DNA from: Candidatus Binataceae bacterium
GTDB taxonomy: Bacteria; Desulfobacterota; Binatia; Binatales; Binataceae
Assembly: GCA_035294265.1 (NCBI GenBank)
Contig: DATGLK010000030.1
Coordinates: 1 to 64,000, forward strand
Length of the DNA: 64,000 nucleotides
Reading direction: 5' to 3'
In this document: in pieces, positions 17,128-25,028 of the stretch
Numbering within the stretch: position 1 is the stretch's first letter
Layout: each line of letters begins with the position of its first letter
Program-made: the position numbers and the translations under genes
The notes under the pieces: generated by a model
Database searches by the model: none
What the model was told of the DNA's origin: nothing
The model's input: the letters and a program-made list of their open reading frames with translations, nothing else

Positions 17128-18333
17128 ATGGAGGTAAATATCGCGGAGATCGAGGCGGCAGCCGCGCGCCTGCGCTCGGTCACCAAGCCCACGCCCCTGA
17201 CCCACAGCTCGACGCTATCACGCATGTTGGGGGCCGAGGTCTGGATCAAGCCCGAAAATCTGCAAAAGACCGGCTCCTTCAAGATTCGTGGTGCCTATAA
17301 CCGGATTCGGGCGCTGGAGCCCGCGCAAGCTCGCCACGGCGTGATCGCAGCCTCCGCCGGCAACCATGGCCAAGCGTTGGCTTTCGCCGCCACCCAGGCT
17401 GGCATCAAGGCCACGATCGTGATGCCCGAAACCGCTTCGATTGCCAAGGTCCAGGCCACGCGAGGCTACGGCCAGGAAGTGGTGCTGCACGGGGTAGATT
17501 ATCAGGCTGCGCGGCAACGGGCGGCGGAGATTTCGGCGTCCGGCGGTCCCAGCTTTATCGATGCTTATGACGACCCTTGGGTGATCGCCGGCCAGGGAAG
17601 CATTGGGCTGGAAATCGCGGCGGAAGTCGACGCCAACGTGGTGATGGTACCGGTGGGCGGCGGCGGACTTATCGCGGGGATTGTCCAGGCCCTGGCCGCG
17701 CGTGCGCCCGCCGCCGAAGTGATCGGGGTGGAAGCAGCCGGCTCCCCTCAACTATCTGTGAGCCTAGCACGCCAGGCTGCCAGCGGTGTGCCCGGACCGG
17801 TAGAAACCATCGCCGACGGTCTGGCCACCGGCAAACTGGGTGAGCTGCCTTACGCCTTATTGCACGGGCACCTGCGCGAGGTTGTCAGCGTAGACGATTT
17901 CGCGATAGGCGAAGCGGTCCTGCTGTTGTTGGAACGGATGAAGTTGTTGGCCGAAGGTGCGGGTGCCACGGCGTTGGCTGGAGCGCTTAAGCTGGGGCCG
18001 GCGCTGCGTGGCAAACGGGTGGTGATCGTGGTCAGCGGCGGCAATATCGACATCAATCTGCTTGACCGCATGATCGGCCACGGGCTGGTCAAAAGCGGCC
18101 GCCTGTGGCGCTTCAGCGTGAAGCTGGCCGACCGCCCCAGCGAACTGAGCCGAGTCCTGGCGTTGATCGGCAGCCGGGGCGCCAACATCCATGCGATCGA
18201 TCATGAACGCAATCAACGCGACGTAGCACTGGGCGCGGCGCGAGTGCAGGTAGAAGTGGAAACCCGCGGTCCCGACCATATCGCGGAACTGAGGGAGGCA
18301 CTGCAGAAAAACGGCTACCATCTTGAAAATTAG
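17128..18333 (+). CDS. ilvA: threonine ammonia-lyase (threonine dehydratase)
   Basis: A 401-residue fold-type II PLP enzyme that converts threonine to 2-oxobutyrate and ammonia, feeding isoleucine synthesis. Motifs: KTGSFKIRGAYNRI with the PLP lysine, SAGNHGQALAFAA (substrate loop), PVGGGGLIAGI (phosphate-binding glycine loop) and VVIVVSGGNID near the C-terminal end of the catalytic part. A single ACT-like regulatory domain follows (LADRPSELSRVLALIGSRGA), so it resembles the about 400-residue IlvA/TdcB-type with one ACT domain rather than the 510-residue two-ACT form. The next gene starts inside its last 11 bases. Confidence 0.93.
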   Translation: MEVNIAEIEAAAARLRSVTKPTPLTHSSTLSRMLGAEVWIKPENLQKTGSFKIRGAYNRIRALEPAQARHGVIAASAGNHGQALAFAATQAGIKATIVMPETASIAKVQATRGYGQEVVLHGVDYQAARQRAAEISASGGPSFIDAYDDPWVIAGQGSIGLEIAAEVDANVVMVPVGGGGLIAGIVQALAARAPAAEVIGVEAAGSPQLSVSLARQAASGVPGPVETIADGLATGKLGELPYALLHGHLREVVSVDDFAIGEAVLLLLERMKLLAEGAGATALAGALKLGPALRGKRVVIVVSGGNIDINLLDRMIGHGLVKSGRLWRFSVKLADRPSELSRVLALIGSRGANIHAIDHERNQRDVALGAARVQVEVETRGPDHIAELREALQKNGYHLEN

Positions 18334-19357
18334 TGCGGGAGTGGTCTTAGCCGTGCTGCTGGTGGTCGCACTCGGCTGCGGGAACGATAGCCCGCGCGAG
18401 GTGATTACCATGTTGCCCCCCGACCAAGGCTCCAACCTGGGCCAGGCGCCAAACGGTGGGGCAGCCGCCATCGGCCAGCAGGGTGGCGGCCAGCAGGCGT
18501 TGGGAGCACCGGCCCCTCCGGGGACGGTGGCGGTAAGCGAATCCCACTACAACCGCGGCGTGCTGCTGGCCCAGCAAGGTGATCTCCAGGCGGCGGCCAG
18601 TGAGTTTCGGCTGGCCTTGCAAGACAACCCACGCGACGCCAAGGCGCACAACAACCTGGGCGTGTTGATGGAGCGCCAGGGCGACCTGCTGGGTGCAATC
18701 GACCAGTATCGGCAGGCCCTGGCAATCGACCCAACGCTAGCCCGCACTCATCGCCTACTGGCCCGGGCATTGGATTCCACCGGCGACTTCAACGGCGCCA
18801 TCGACGAATATCGCGCCGCGCTGAAATTGGACCCCAACAATCCGGGCGCCCACAATGATCTGGGTGTCGCACTGCGGGGGCAGGGCGACCTGCGCGACGC
18901 CATCTACCAGTATCGGCAAGCACTGGCTCTGGATCCGCGTGATTTCGCCGCCCACGTCAACCTCGGTATTGCCTATTATCAAAGCGGCGACGTAAACGCC
19001 GCCGCTAAGGAGTTGCAGTACGCCACTCAAGTCAGGCCGGACAATGTCGTCGTCCATAATGTGCTGGGATTCGTGCTGTTCGACACCGGCAATATCAACG
19101 GCGCGATGAATCAATGGCAAACCGCGGCCAAGCTGGATCCGCACAATCCCGACGCACTGGCGGCGATGAGCATCGGCTACGCACGGCTGGGGATGCCCGG
19201 TCGCGCGCTGGATAGCTACCGGCAAGCGGTGGCGCTAGCGCCCGGCTATCTATGCAACAGCGAGCAGTTGCGCAACCAGGGGCACTGGGGCGGACCTGCC
19301 CTCACCGCGCTGCTCCAGATCGGGCGTCAGCCGGATGCGCCCAAATGTGGCGACTAG
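18323..19357 (+). CDS. TPR-repeat lipoprotein
   Basis: A 344-residue protein beginning at TTG 18323, overlapping ilvA by 11 bases. TTG is chosen because it supplies the basic N-region (MKIS) before the hydrophobic VLAVLLVVALGC lipobox; a later GTG 18341 would remove it. A Gly/Gln-rich linker is followed by about seven TPR units (for example AHNNLGVLMERQGDLLGAIDQ and AHNDLGVALRGQGDLRDAIY) with the canonical small/large residue pattern. It is expected to be a membrane-tethered scaffold. PilF/NlpI-like proteins share this build, but no pilus genes are near. Confidence 0.85.
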   Translation: MKISAGVVLAVLLVVALGCGNDSPREVITMLPPDQGSNLGQAPNGGAAAIGQQGGGQQALGAPAPPGTVAVSESHYNRGVLLAQQGDLQAAASEFRLALQDNPRDAKAHNNLGVLMERQGDLLGAIDQYRQALAIDPTLARTHRLLARALDSTGDFNGAIDEYRAALKLDPNNPGAHNDLGVALRGQGDLRDAIYQYRQALALDPRDFAAHVNLGIAYYQSGDVNAAAKELQYATQVRPDNVVVHNVLGFVLFDTGNINGAMNQWQTAAKLDPHNPDALAAMSIGYARLGMPGRALDSYRQAVALAPGYLCNSEQLRNQGHWGGPALTALLQIGRQPDAPKCGD

Positions 19358-19368
19358 GGGCGGCCGGC

Positions 19369-21120
19369 TCAATGATGGTTGCGGCCTCCGGCCTCCAAGG
19401 CGTTTAGCACGTCGCCGTTGGTAAGGATGCCCACCGGCGCGCCGTTGGCATCGAGCACCAGCAGCAGGCGATCGCGCTGCTCCCGAGTCAGCAGCCGTAC
19501 CGCCTCGCCCAAGTCCGCTTCTTTATCGATTGTGGTAATCTCACGCCGAGCGATCTCGCCTACCACGGTCTGATCCCAGCGCTCGGGGGGTAGCTGACTA
19601 ACCTCCCACCAGGAGACCATCGCCACCGCACGACCGTGCTCGAAGACCGGATAAACCGGATGGCGCTGGGCGCTACCGATACGCGCGACGAAATCGCGTA
19701 CGGTGCTGCTGGCTTCCACACCTATGACGTGCGGCTGCATGATCTCACTGACTTTGATCCCGGTGGGACCGCTCAGCCGGGGCATCTGATGAAGCCGCTG
19801 ATCGCCCGAGACCGAGGCTTCGCCCGATACCGCGTAGGCGACCGCGGCGCCAATCAGGCTGGGAATAAGAAAGGCGATACCGCCGGTAGTTTCGGCCACG
19901 AACAGCACCGCCGCCAACGGAGTTTTGTAGGCGGCGGCGATGAAGGAGGCCATCCCGACCGCGGCGAATAGATCGACCGTGGTGGCGTGGAGCACGGATT
20001 GACCGAAGATATTGCCCACTGCGCCACCTAATAACAGCAGCGGCACGAAGGCAGCGCTCACACCACCCACACCTAGGGTAAAGATAGTGGCGGCAGCCTT
20101 GAGCAGAAAAAAGCCGAGCAAGCAGGTGGAACTATGGGGACGGGCAAGCATCTCGCGCACCACCTCGTAATCGGGCCCCAGCGGAAGGAGCGGCTGGCTG
20201 AAGAGCGACACGAAGATTAGGCCGCAGGCACCGGTGGCCAGGCCGCCTACCAGCATCTTGAGTGTGTGGGGCAGCCGGCTGCGCACCGCCGCGCCGCGCA
20301 CGCGGCGGAAAAGGATCGCAAAGCACATCGCCAGCAGGCCGCAGACCAGTCCCAGCAGCGCCGCCCACACCAGATCCATCGCCGCGAAGCGGATGGTGCC
20401 GACGAAATAGAACAGGGGCTGCGAACCCAGCACCGCGACCAACGTCGCGTAAGCCACCACTGCAGCGATGAAGGCCGGCAGCAAGGCTTCGTGCGCGAGA
20501 TCGTCGCGAAAAGGCATCTCCAGGGCGAAGACCAGCCCGGTGAGCGGGGCGCGAAAGACCGCCGCCATTCCGGCGGCCGCGCCGCTTATCAGCATCGTGC
20601 GGCGGTCCTCGGGCCGCAGCTCCAGCCGACGCAACCGGCTCCACAACCAGGAGCCGATCGCGCCACCGCCGTAGATGCTCGGCCCTTCCAGCGCCGCGCT
20701 GCCCCCGAAGCCTACGGTAAACAAGGCGGCGAACAACTTGAACCAGAACGGGCGCGGGTTAATGTCACCCTGGTGCTCGTGGTACGAGCTGATGATCTCC
20801 TCGGTGGAATGGAGGTCGGGATTGTCGGTGAGAAATTGCATTATCAAACCCGCGAGCACGAAGCCCGCGGCCACCACCGGTATGATGAGCCAGTGATGGG
20901 CATAGAAGCGGGGCAGAAAAAAGCCCCAGGCGCGGTCGAGGATCGCCACCGCCACCCCGGTGATAACTATCCCGGTAACGACTCCGATAATGGGCGCGAT
21001 CAGCAGCCATTTAAGAACGTCGCGCGAATAGACCGCATTTAAATCTTGTTGTAATAGGCCCAGGTACTTTCCTACTCTCAGCTTGCCCAGCCCGAGGCCG
21101 GAATCATGGGATGATCTCAC
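19369..21120 (-). CDS. ClC-family chloride channel/transporter with C-terminal CBS pair
   Basis: About 583 residues: a ClC membrane core, then two CBS domains (MQPHVIGVEASSTVRDFVAR ... and ARREITTIDKEADLGEAVRL ...). The filter-region motif GGSAALEGPSIYGGGAIG keeps the gating-glutamate position (E in EGP), although the preceding residue is Leu, not the usual Arg/Lys. GVGGVSAAFVPLLLLGGAVG is the second conserved loop. GTG 21120 is preferred because GGGGAG lies nine bases upstream; TTG 21129 is possible. CBS domains suggest nucleotide sensing. It is convergent with the TPR lipoprotein gene, 11 bases apart. Confidence 0.92.
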   Translation of the reverse strand: MRSSHDSGLGLGKLRVGKYLGLLQQDLNAVYSRDVLKWLLIAPIIGVVTGIVITGVAVAILDRAWGFFLPRFYAHHWLIIPVVAAGFVLAGLIMQFLTDNPDLHSTEEIISSYHEHQGDINPRPFWFKLFAALFTVGFGGSAALEGPSIYGGGAIGSWLWSRLRRLELRPEDRRTMLISGAAAGMAAVFRAPLTGLVFALEMPFRDDLAHEALLPAFIAAVVAYATLVAVLGSQPLFYFVGTIRFAAMDLVWAALLGLVCGLLAMCFAILFRRVRGAAVRSRLPHTLKMLVGGLATGACGLIFVSLFSQPLLPLGPDYEVVREMLARPHSSTCLLGFFLLKAAATIFTLGVGGVSAAFVPLLLLGGAVGNIFGQSVLHATTVDLFAAVGMASFIAAAYKTPLAAVLFVAETTGGIAFLIPSLIGAAVAYAVSGEASVSGDQRLHQMPRLSGPTGIKVSEIMQPHVIGVEASSTVRDFVARIGSAQRHPVYPVFEHGRAVAMVSWWEVSQLPPERWDQTVVGEIARREITTIDKEADLGEAVRLLTREQRDRLLLVLDANGAPVGILTNGDVLNALEAGGRNHH

Positions 21121-21330
21121 TCCTGGCAACTCCCCTCACAAAGATAACTTTCGAGTACGGTGAGCCCGAACGGCGGCTGTGAGCACCGGATGTGCCGACG
21201 CTAAAGCAGATTTACGACAAGCTCGCTTTCAAAGATAGCATCGTGGCCATCCTTGATATGGCGGCTAGTAGCGTTCGCGTCGGCAAGCGTAGACTTGGGG
21301 CCAGGCCCCTACCAGCGCGCGGAGGAAGCG

Positions 21331-22524
21331 ATGAAGTTCGGCTTGTTCTACGAATTGCAATACCCTCGACCATGGAGCACCAATGGCGAACTGGAACTGC
21401 TTGAGCAGGCCTTGGCGCAGGTCGCTCTGGCCGACCAATGCGGCTTCGATTACGTCTGGACCGTGGAGCATCACTTCCTGGAGGAATACGCGCACAGCTC
21501 GGCGCCCGAGGTGTTTCTGGCCGCCTGCAGCCAGCGCACCCGTACCATTCGCCTGGGGCACGGAGTCGTGCTGACGGCGCCGCCCTATAATCATCCCGCG
21601 CGAGTGGCCGAGCGGATCGCGATGCTCGACCTGATAAGCCACGGCCGGGTGGAATTCGGCAGCGGCGAGTCCAGCTCCGAGATTGAGTTGGGGGGCTTCA
21701 ACCTGGCGCGCTCAGACAAGCGCGCGCTGTGGCAGGAAGGGCTGGAGGTTGCCTGCCGCTTGATGGTGGAGGAACCATTCAGCGGTCATCAGGGCGCTTA
21801 TCTGCGGATGCCGGCGCGCAACCTGGTGCCCAAGCCACTGCAAAAACCTCATCCGCCACTGTGGGTGGCTTGCTCCGAGCGCGAGACTATTAAGCGGGCC
21901 GCGCGCCTTGGGCTGGGCGCTCTTAGCTTCGCTTTTATCAGTCCCCAAGAAGCGCGCCAATGGGTGGACGAATATCACAGCATCCTGGAGCGGGAATGCG
22001 AGCCTATCGGCTATACGGTCAATCCCCAAATCGCGATCGTGGTGCCGATGATGTGCGCTCAAAGCCAGCGCCAGGCCTGGCTGAAAGGCGGCGAGGGGTT
22101 TCGCTTCTTTGCCTATGCCTTGGGCCATTACTACGTCTTCGGCCAGCATCAACCCGGTCGCACCGATATCTATTCGCAGTTCAAGCAAGCGGCCAACATG
22201 GCCGCGGCCGCGCCTCCAGGCTTCACCTGCATCGGCACTCCGGCGGAAATCGGCGCCACCCTGCGTGCCTATGAAGCTGCGGGTGTGGACCAGGTGGCAT
22301 TTGTTTCGCAGGCGGGTAACAACCGCCATGAAGACATCTGCCGCTCATTGCAACTGTTTGCGACCCAGGTGATGCCCGAGTTCAGGCAGCGCGAGCTGGA
22401 ATCCGCCACGGCCAGGCAGGCGCACCTTGCGCCGATTATCGACGCGGCCCTCGCACGCAAGCCCGCGGCCGCACCGGCGGGCGAGATCGCAGTGGTCAAA
22501 GCCGCCTCCGGCGGCGTCTTCTAA
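21331..22524 (+). CDS. LLM-class (luciferase-like) flavin-dependent monooxygenase
   Basis: A 397-residue TIM-barrel flavoenzyme. The start ATG 21331 follows GGAGG by five bases and gives the typical MKFGLFYELQYP beginning. Family motifs: LALADQCGFDYVWTVEHHFLE-like segment, TIRLGHGVVLTAPPYNHPAR, AMLDLISHGRVEFGSGESSS, and the C-terminal gate YEAAGVDQVAFVSQAG. Such enzymes use FMNH2 or reduced F420; which one cannot be read here. The frame is open upstream to 21253, but without a ribosome site. It directly precedes the electron-transfer gene set at 22.6 kb, 44 bases apart, and could be cotranscribed. Confidence 0.9.
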   Translation: MKFGLFYELQYPRPWSTNGELELLEQALAQVALADQCGFDYVWTVEHHFLEEYAHSSAPEVFLAACSQRTRTIRLGHGVVLTAPPYNHPARVAERIAMLDLISHGRVEFGSGESSSEIELGGFNLARSDKRALWQEGLEVACRLMVEEPFSGHQGAYLRMPARNLVPKPLQKPHPPLWVACSERETIKRAARLGLGALSFAFISPQEARQWVDEYHSILERECEPIGYTVNPQIAIVVPMMCAQSQRQAWLKGGEGFRFFAYALGHYYVFGQHQPGRTDIYSQFKQAANMAAAAPPGFTCIGTPAEIGATLRAYEAAGVDQVAFVSQAGNNRHEDICRSLQLFATQVMPEFRQRELESATARQAHLAPIIDAALARKPAAAPAGEIAVVKAASGGVF

Positions 22525-22568
22525 GGTGTTGTTGACAGGGCGGCTGAGCTGAGGCTAAGTCCGGTGCT

Positions 22569-24131
22569 GTGTCTGGACTGCCGCAGGAGGATGCCGATTC
22601 GGCGCTGTGGGCGCGGCTGGCGAACCACCCACTGTTCGCCGACTTCAGCGCCGAGCAGCGCACGGCCTTGCTGCGCGCTGCCGCCGAGCCCGATTCGGGC
22701 TTGCGCCTGCGCCGCTTCTCGGCGGGCGAAGTCATCGGCCGCAAGGGTGAGTATGAGCTGACGCTGTGCTGCGTGCTCGGCGGCGTCGTCGATCTACTCG
22801 ATCCCGTACCCCATCGCCAACCCATCCTGGTCAGCAGCGTGGGCGCAGGAGAATTTTTCGGCGAACTGGGCGCGATGGGCGGCCTGCCCCGCACCCTGGA
22901 TATCGTCGGCCGCGAGGACGGCGAGCTGTTCGAGATCTCGCGCTATGCCCTGAAATTCGTCGAGGTTAATGCGCTGGCGCGCGCCCGCCTGGCTCAGCGC
23001 TATCGGGACCGGGCAGTGCGCGCCACGGTGTCTCAGATGGACTTGTTCGCCGGGGTCACGCCCGAGGCGATCGACCACCTGGTGCCGCGCTGCGAAATCG
23101 CTCGCTACGAACTGCGCGGCCTGCCCCTGCTGCTGCAGGGCGAGGCCGCCGACGCACTGTATATCGTGCGCGACGGTTTCGTTCAGGTGGTGCGCGAGCA
23201 GCCTGATGGCGGCAAGCGGGTGCTCGCTTATCTACGAGCCGGCGATTTTTTCGGTGAGATGGCCTTGTTCGACAACGGCCCGCGTACGGCCAGCGTGCTG
23301 ACTGCGGGCAAATGCGAGCTGATCAAAATCGGACGCGAGGATTTTCTCGAGCTGTGCCGGCGCTTTCCCCAGGTCGAGGCCCAGGCCCGCGCGGTGATCG
23401 CGCGCCGGCGCGAGCAGGAGGCGCGCCTGACCCCGGAAATTTCCGAACTGCTGGCCAAAAGCGGCCAACTCGGGGTAATCCAGTCCGACGCCCTGCTGGT
23501 AATGGATCTTGATCTGTGCGTGGAATGCGACAATTGTGTCAGGGCCTGCGAAGCGCTGCACGGCAAGAGCCGTCTGGTTCGTAATGGCATCCAACTGGGC
23601 AAGTACCTGATTCCCGCCGCCTGCCGTCATTGCGACGATCCTAAATGCATGAACAGTTGCCCCACCGGCACCATCCAGCGCCGGCCCGAGGGTGAGATCT
23701 ATTTCGAGTATGAAAAATGTATTGGCTGCGGCAACTGCGCGATCGCCTGTCCCTATGACAACATCGCGATGGTCGATACGCCCACTTTCGATCACGCGCA
23801 AAGCCTCAAGGCCAAGACCATGAAGGACCCGGCGTTCTTTCGGCCCTATCCGGTGGCCGCTCATGACGCCAGTGAGCCGGGGCTGTGGAGTCGAATGCTG
23901 GCGGCGGTGGGTGGACGCAAGCCGGCGCCATCCCAGGCGCCGGTACCCACGCACATCCCTGCCAGCTTCCCGATTAAGTGCGACCTGTGCGACGGCCTGC
24001 CATTCATGGGGTGCGTGCACAACTGTCCCACCGGCGCCGCGATGCGCATCGACCCAGCCGAGCTGTTCGAGGGCACCGGAGCAGTGCGCGAGGGGGCGCG
24101 GGTGCGCAAGGCATGGGGCGGCCGCGATTAA
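22569..24131 (+). CDS. tandem cyclic-nucleotide-binding domain fused to four-cluster 4Fe-4S ferredoxin
   Basis: A 520-residue soluble protein. Two CNB domains lie at about residues 40-135 and 155-270. The second has the full phosphate-binding cassette pattern GEMALFDNGPRTASV; the first is degenerate (GELGAMGGLPRTLDI). The C-terminal half carries sixteen cysteines in four groups: CVECDNCVRAC, CRHCDDPKCMNSC, CIGCGNCAIAC and CDLCDGLPFMGCVHNC. This is the HycB/DmsB-type arrangement for electron relay. Start GTG 22569. No catalytic domain is present, so it should pass electrons, possibly gated by cAMP/cGMP. The next gene starts at the following base. Confidence 0.88.
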   Translation: MSGLPQEDADSALWARLANHPLFADFSAEQRTALLRAAAEPDSGLRLRRFSAGEVIGRKGEYELTLCCVLGGVVDLLDPVPHRQPILVSSVGAGEFFGELGAMGGLPRTLDIVGREDGELFEISRYALKFVEVNALARARLAQRYRDRAVRATVSQMDLFAGVTPEAIDHLVPRCEIARYELRGLPLLLQGEAADALYIVRDGFVQVVREQPDGGKRVLAYLRAGDFFGEMALFDNGPRTASVLTAGKCELIKIGREDFLELCRRFPQVEAQARAVIARRREQEARLTPEISELLAKSGQLGVIQSDALLVMDLDLCVECDNCVRACEALHGKSRLVRNGIQLGKYLIPAACRHCDDPKCMNSCPTGTIQRRPEGEIYFEYEKCIGCGNCAIACPYDNIAMVDTPTFDHAQSLKAKTMKDPAFFRPYPVAAHDASEPGLWSRMLAAVGGRKPAPSQAPVPTHIPASFPIKCDLCDGLPFMGCVHNCPTGAAMRIDPAELFEGTGAVREGARVRKAWGGRD

Positions 24132-25028
24132 TTGTTCGCCGTGAGAACTCAAAGCGCCGGGCGGCGGCATGTAACGGTAGCTTCGGTCACTGGCTGGACC
24201 TTGGGTTGCGCGCTACTGGTGGTTGTCGTTCACGCCCTTACCCCGAGCGCGGCGGCGCGCCTGGGCAGCTATCGCAGTGGCCTGCTCACCCTACTGCTGT
24301 TCGCCGCCGCCGCGCTTTATAGTCTGCGCAAGCGCGATATCCGTTTATCGTTGCGGATCATGCGCGTGGTTGCTTATTTGCCCGCCGCGCTGGCCCGCCG
24401 AATCGATTTGCTCGATCGTCTGGAAACCTGGCGGCTGGGCCATCTGACCGTGGGAGTGAGCGCGGCCCTGCCATTGTGGTGGCATCTGGAGTCCGGCCAC
24501 GCCAGCCCACTGGAATTTGTGCTGAAGGGCGCGGTTGTGCTGTTGCTGGCGAGCGGCTTCGTCGGCCTGCTGATTCAGGAGTTTTTGCCTGGCCGGATGC
24601 GGCGGCAGCCCGACTTCGAGGTTCGCTTGGAAGATGTCGAGAAGGGGCTGCATCAACTTTATGTCGAGGCCGAAGAAAGCGTGCTGGGCCATTCCGAGGC
24701 CCTATTGCAAGCCTACCTGCGCAACGTACGCCCCCTGCTCAATTTCAACATGGGCTGGGGCCGGATGCTGTGGGCGACCGTGCGTGGTGTCCCAGCCCAG
24801 CCGCCCGCGTACCGGCGTGCGCGCCAATTAGGCTCGGAGCTGGGAGCAGAAGCGCAGGTCTATAGCAAAGTGCTGGAAATCGCCCAACGCAAATTGCGTC
24901 TGGAGCAAAATGGCTTCGAGTTGAGGCTGAGCCGCGACTGGCTGCTCGTTCATATTGTGTTGGCGCTGACCACTTTCGTTCTGATCGGCTTTCACGTAAT
25001 CGGCGTGTTGTATTTCAACGGCTTGTGA
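24132..25028 (+). CDS. membrane protein with two spaced His pairs, probable dihaem b-type cytochrome
   Basis: A 298-residue protein with about five hydrophobic spans. Helix near 101-118 contains His104 and His118, and the C-terminal helix contains His274 and His288. Both pairs are spaced 14 residues apart, the classical pattern by which two membrane helices hold two stacked b haems. A charged cytosolic-looking segment (about 152-260) separates the two. I do not recognise the family. Start TTG 24132 is contiguous with the previous stop; GTG 24141 is an alternative. It overlaps the next gene by four bases (GTGA), so it is translated with it. Likely role: quinone or haem link between the ferredoxin and the multihaem cytochrome. 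Confidence 0.8.
   Translation: MFAVRTQSAGRRHVTVASVTGWTLGCALLVVVVHALTPSAAARLGSYRSGLLTLLLFAAAALYSLRKRDIRLSLRIMRVVAYLPAALARRIDLLDRLETWRLGHLTVGVSAALPLWWHLESGHASPLEFVLKGAVVLLLASGFVGLLIQEFLPGRMRRQPDFEVRLEDVEKGLHQLYVEAEESVLGHSEALLQAYLRNVRPLLNFNMGWGRMLWATVRGVPAQPPAYRRARQLGSELGAEAQVYSKVLEIAQRKLRLEQNGFELRLSRDWLLVHIVLALTTFVLIGFHVIGVLYFNGL

Noticed and set aside
20266-21042. 258-codon plus-strand frame opposite the ClC gene
   Set aside because: Highly charged, low-complexity product with no motif; antisense to a clear ClC channel.
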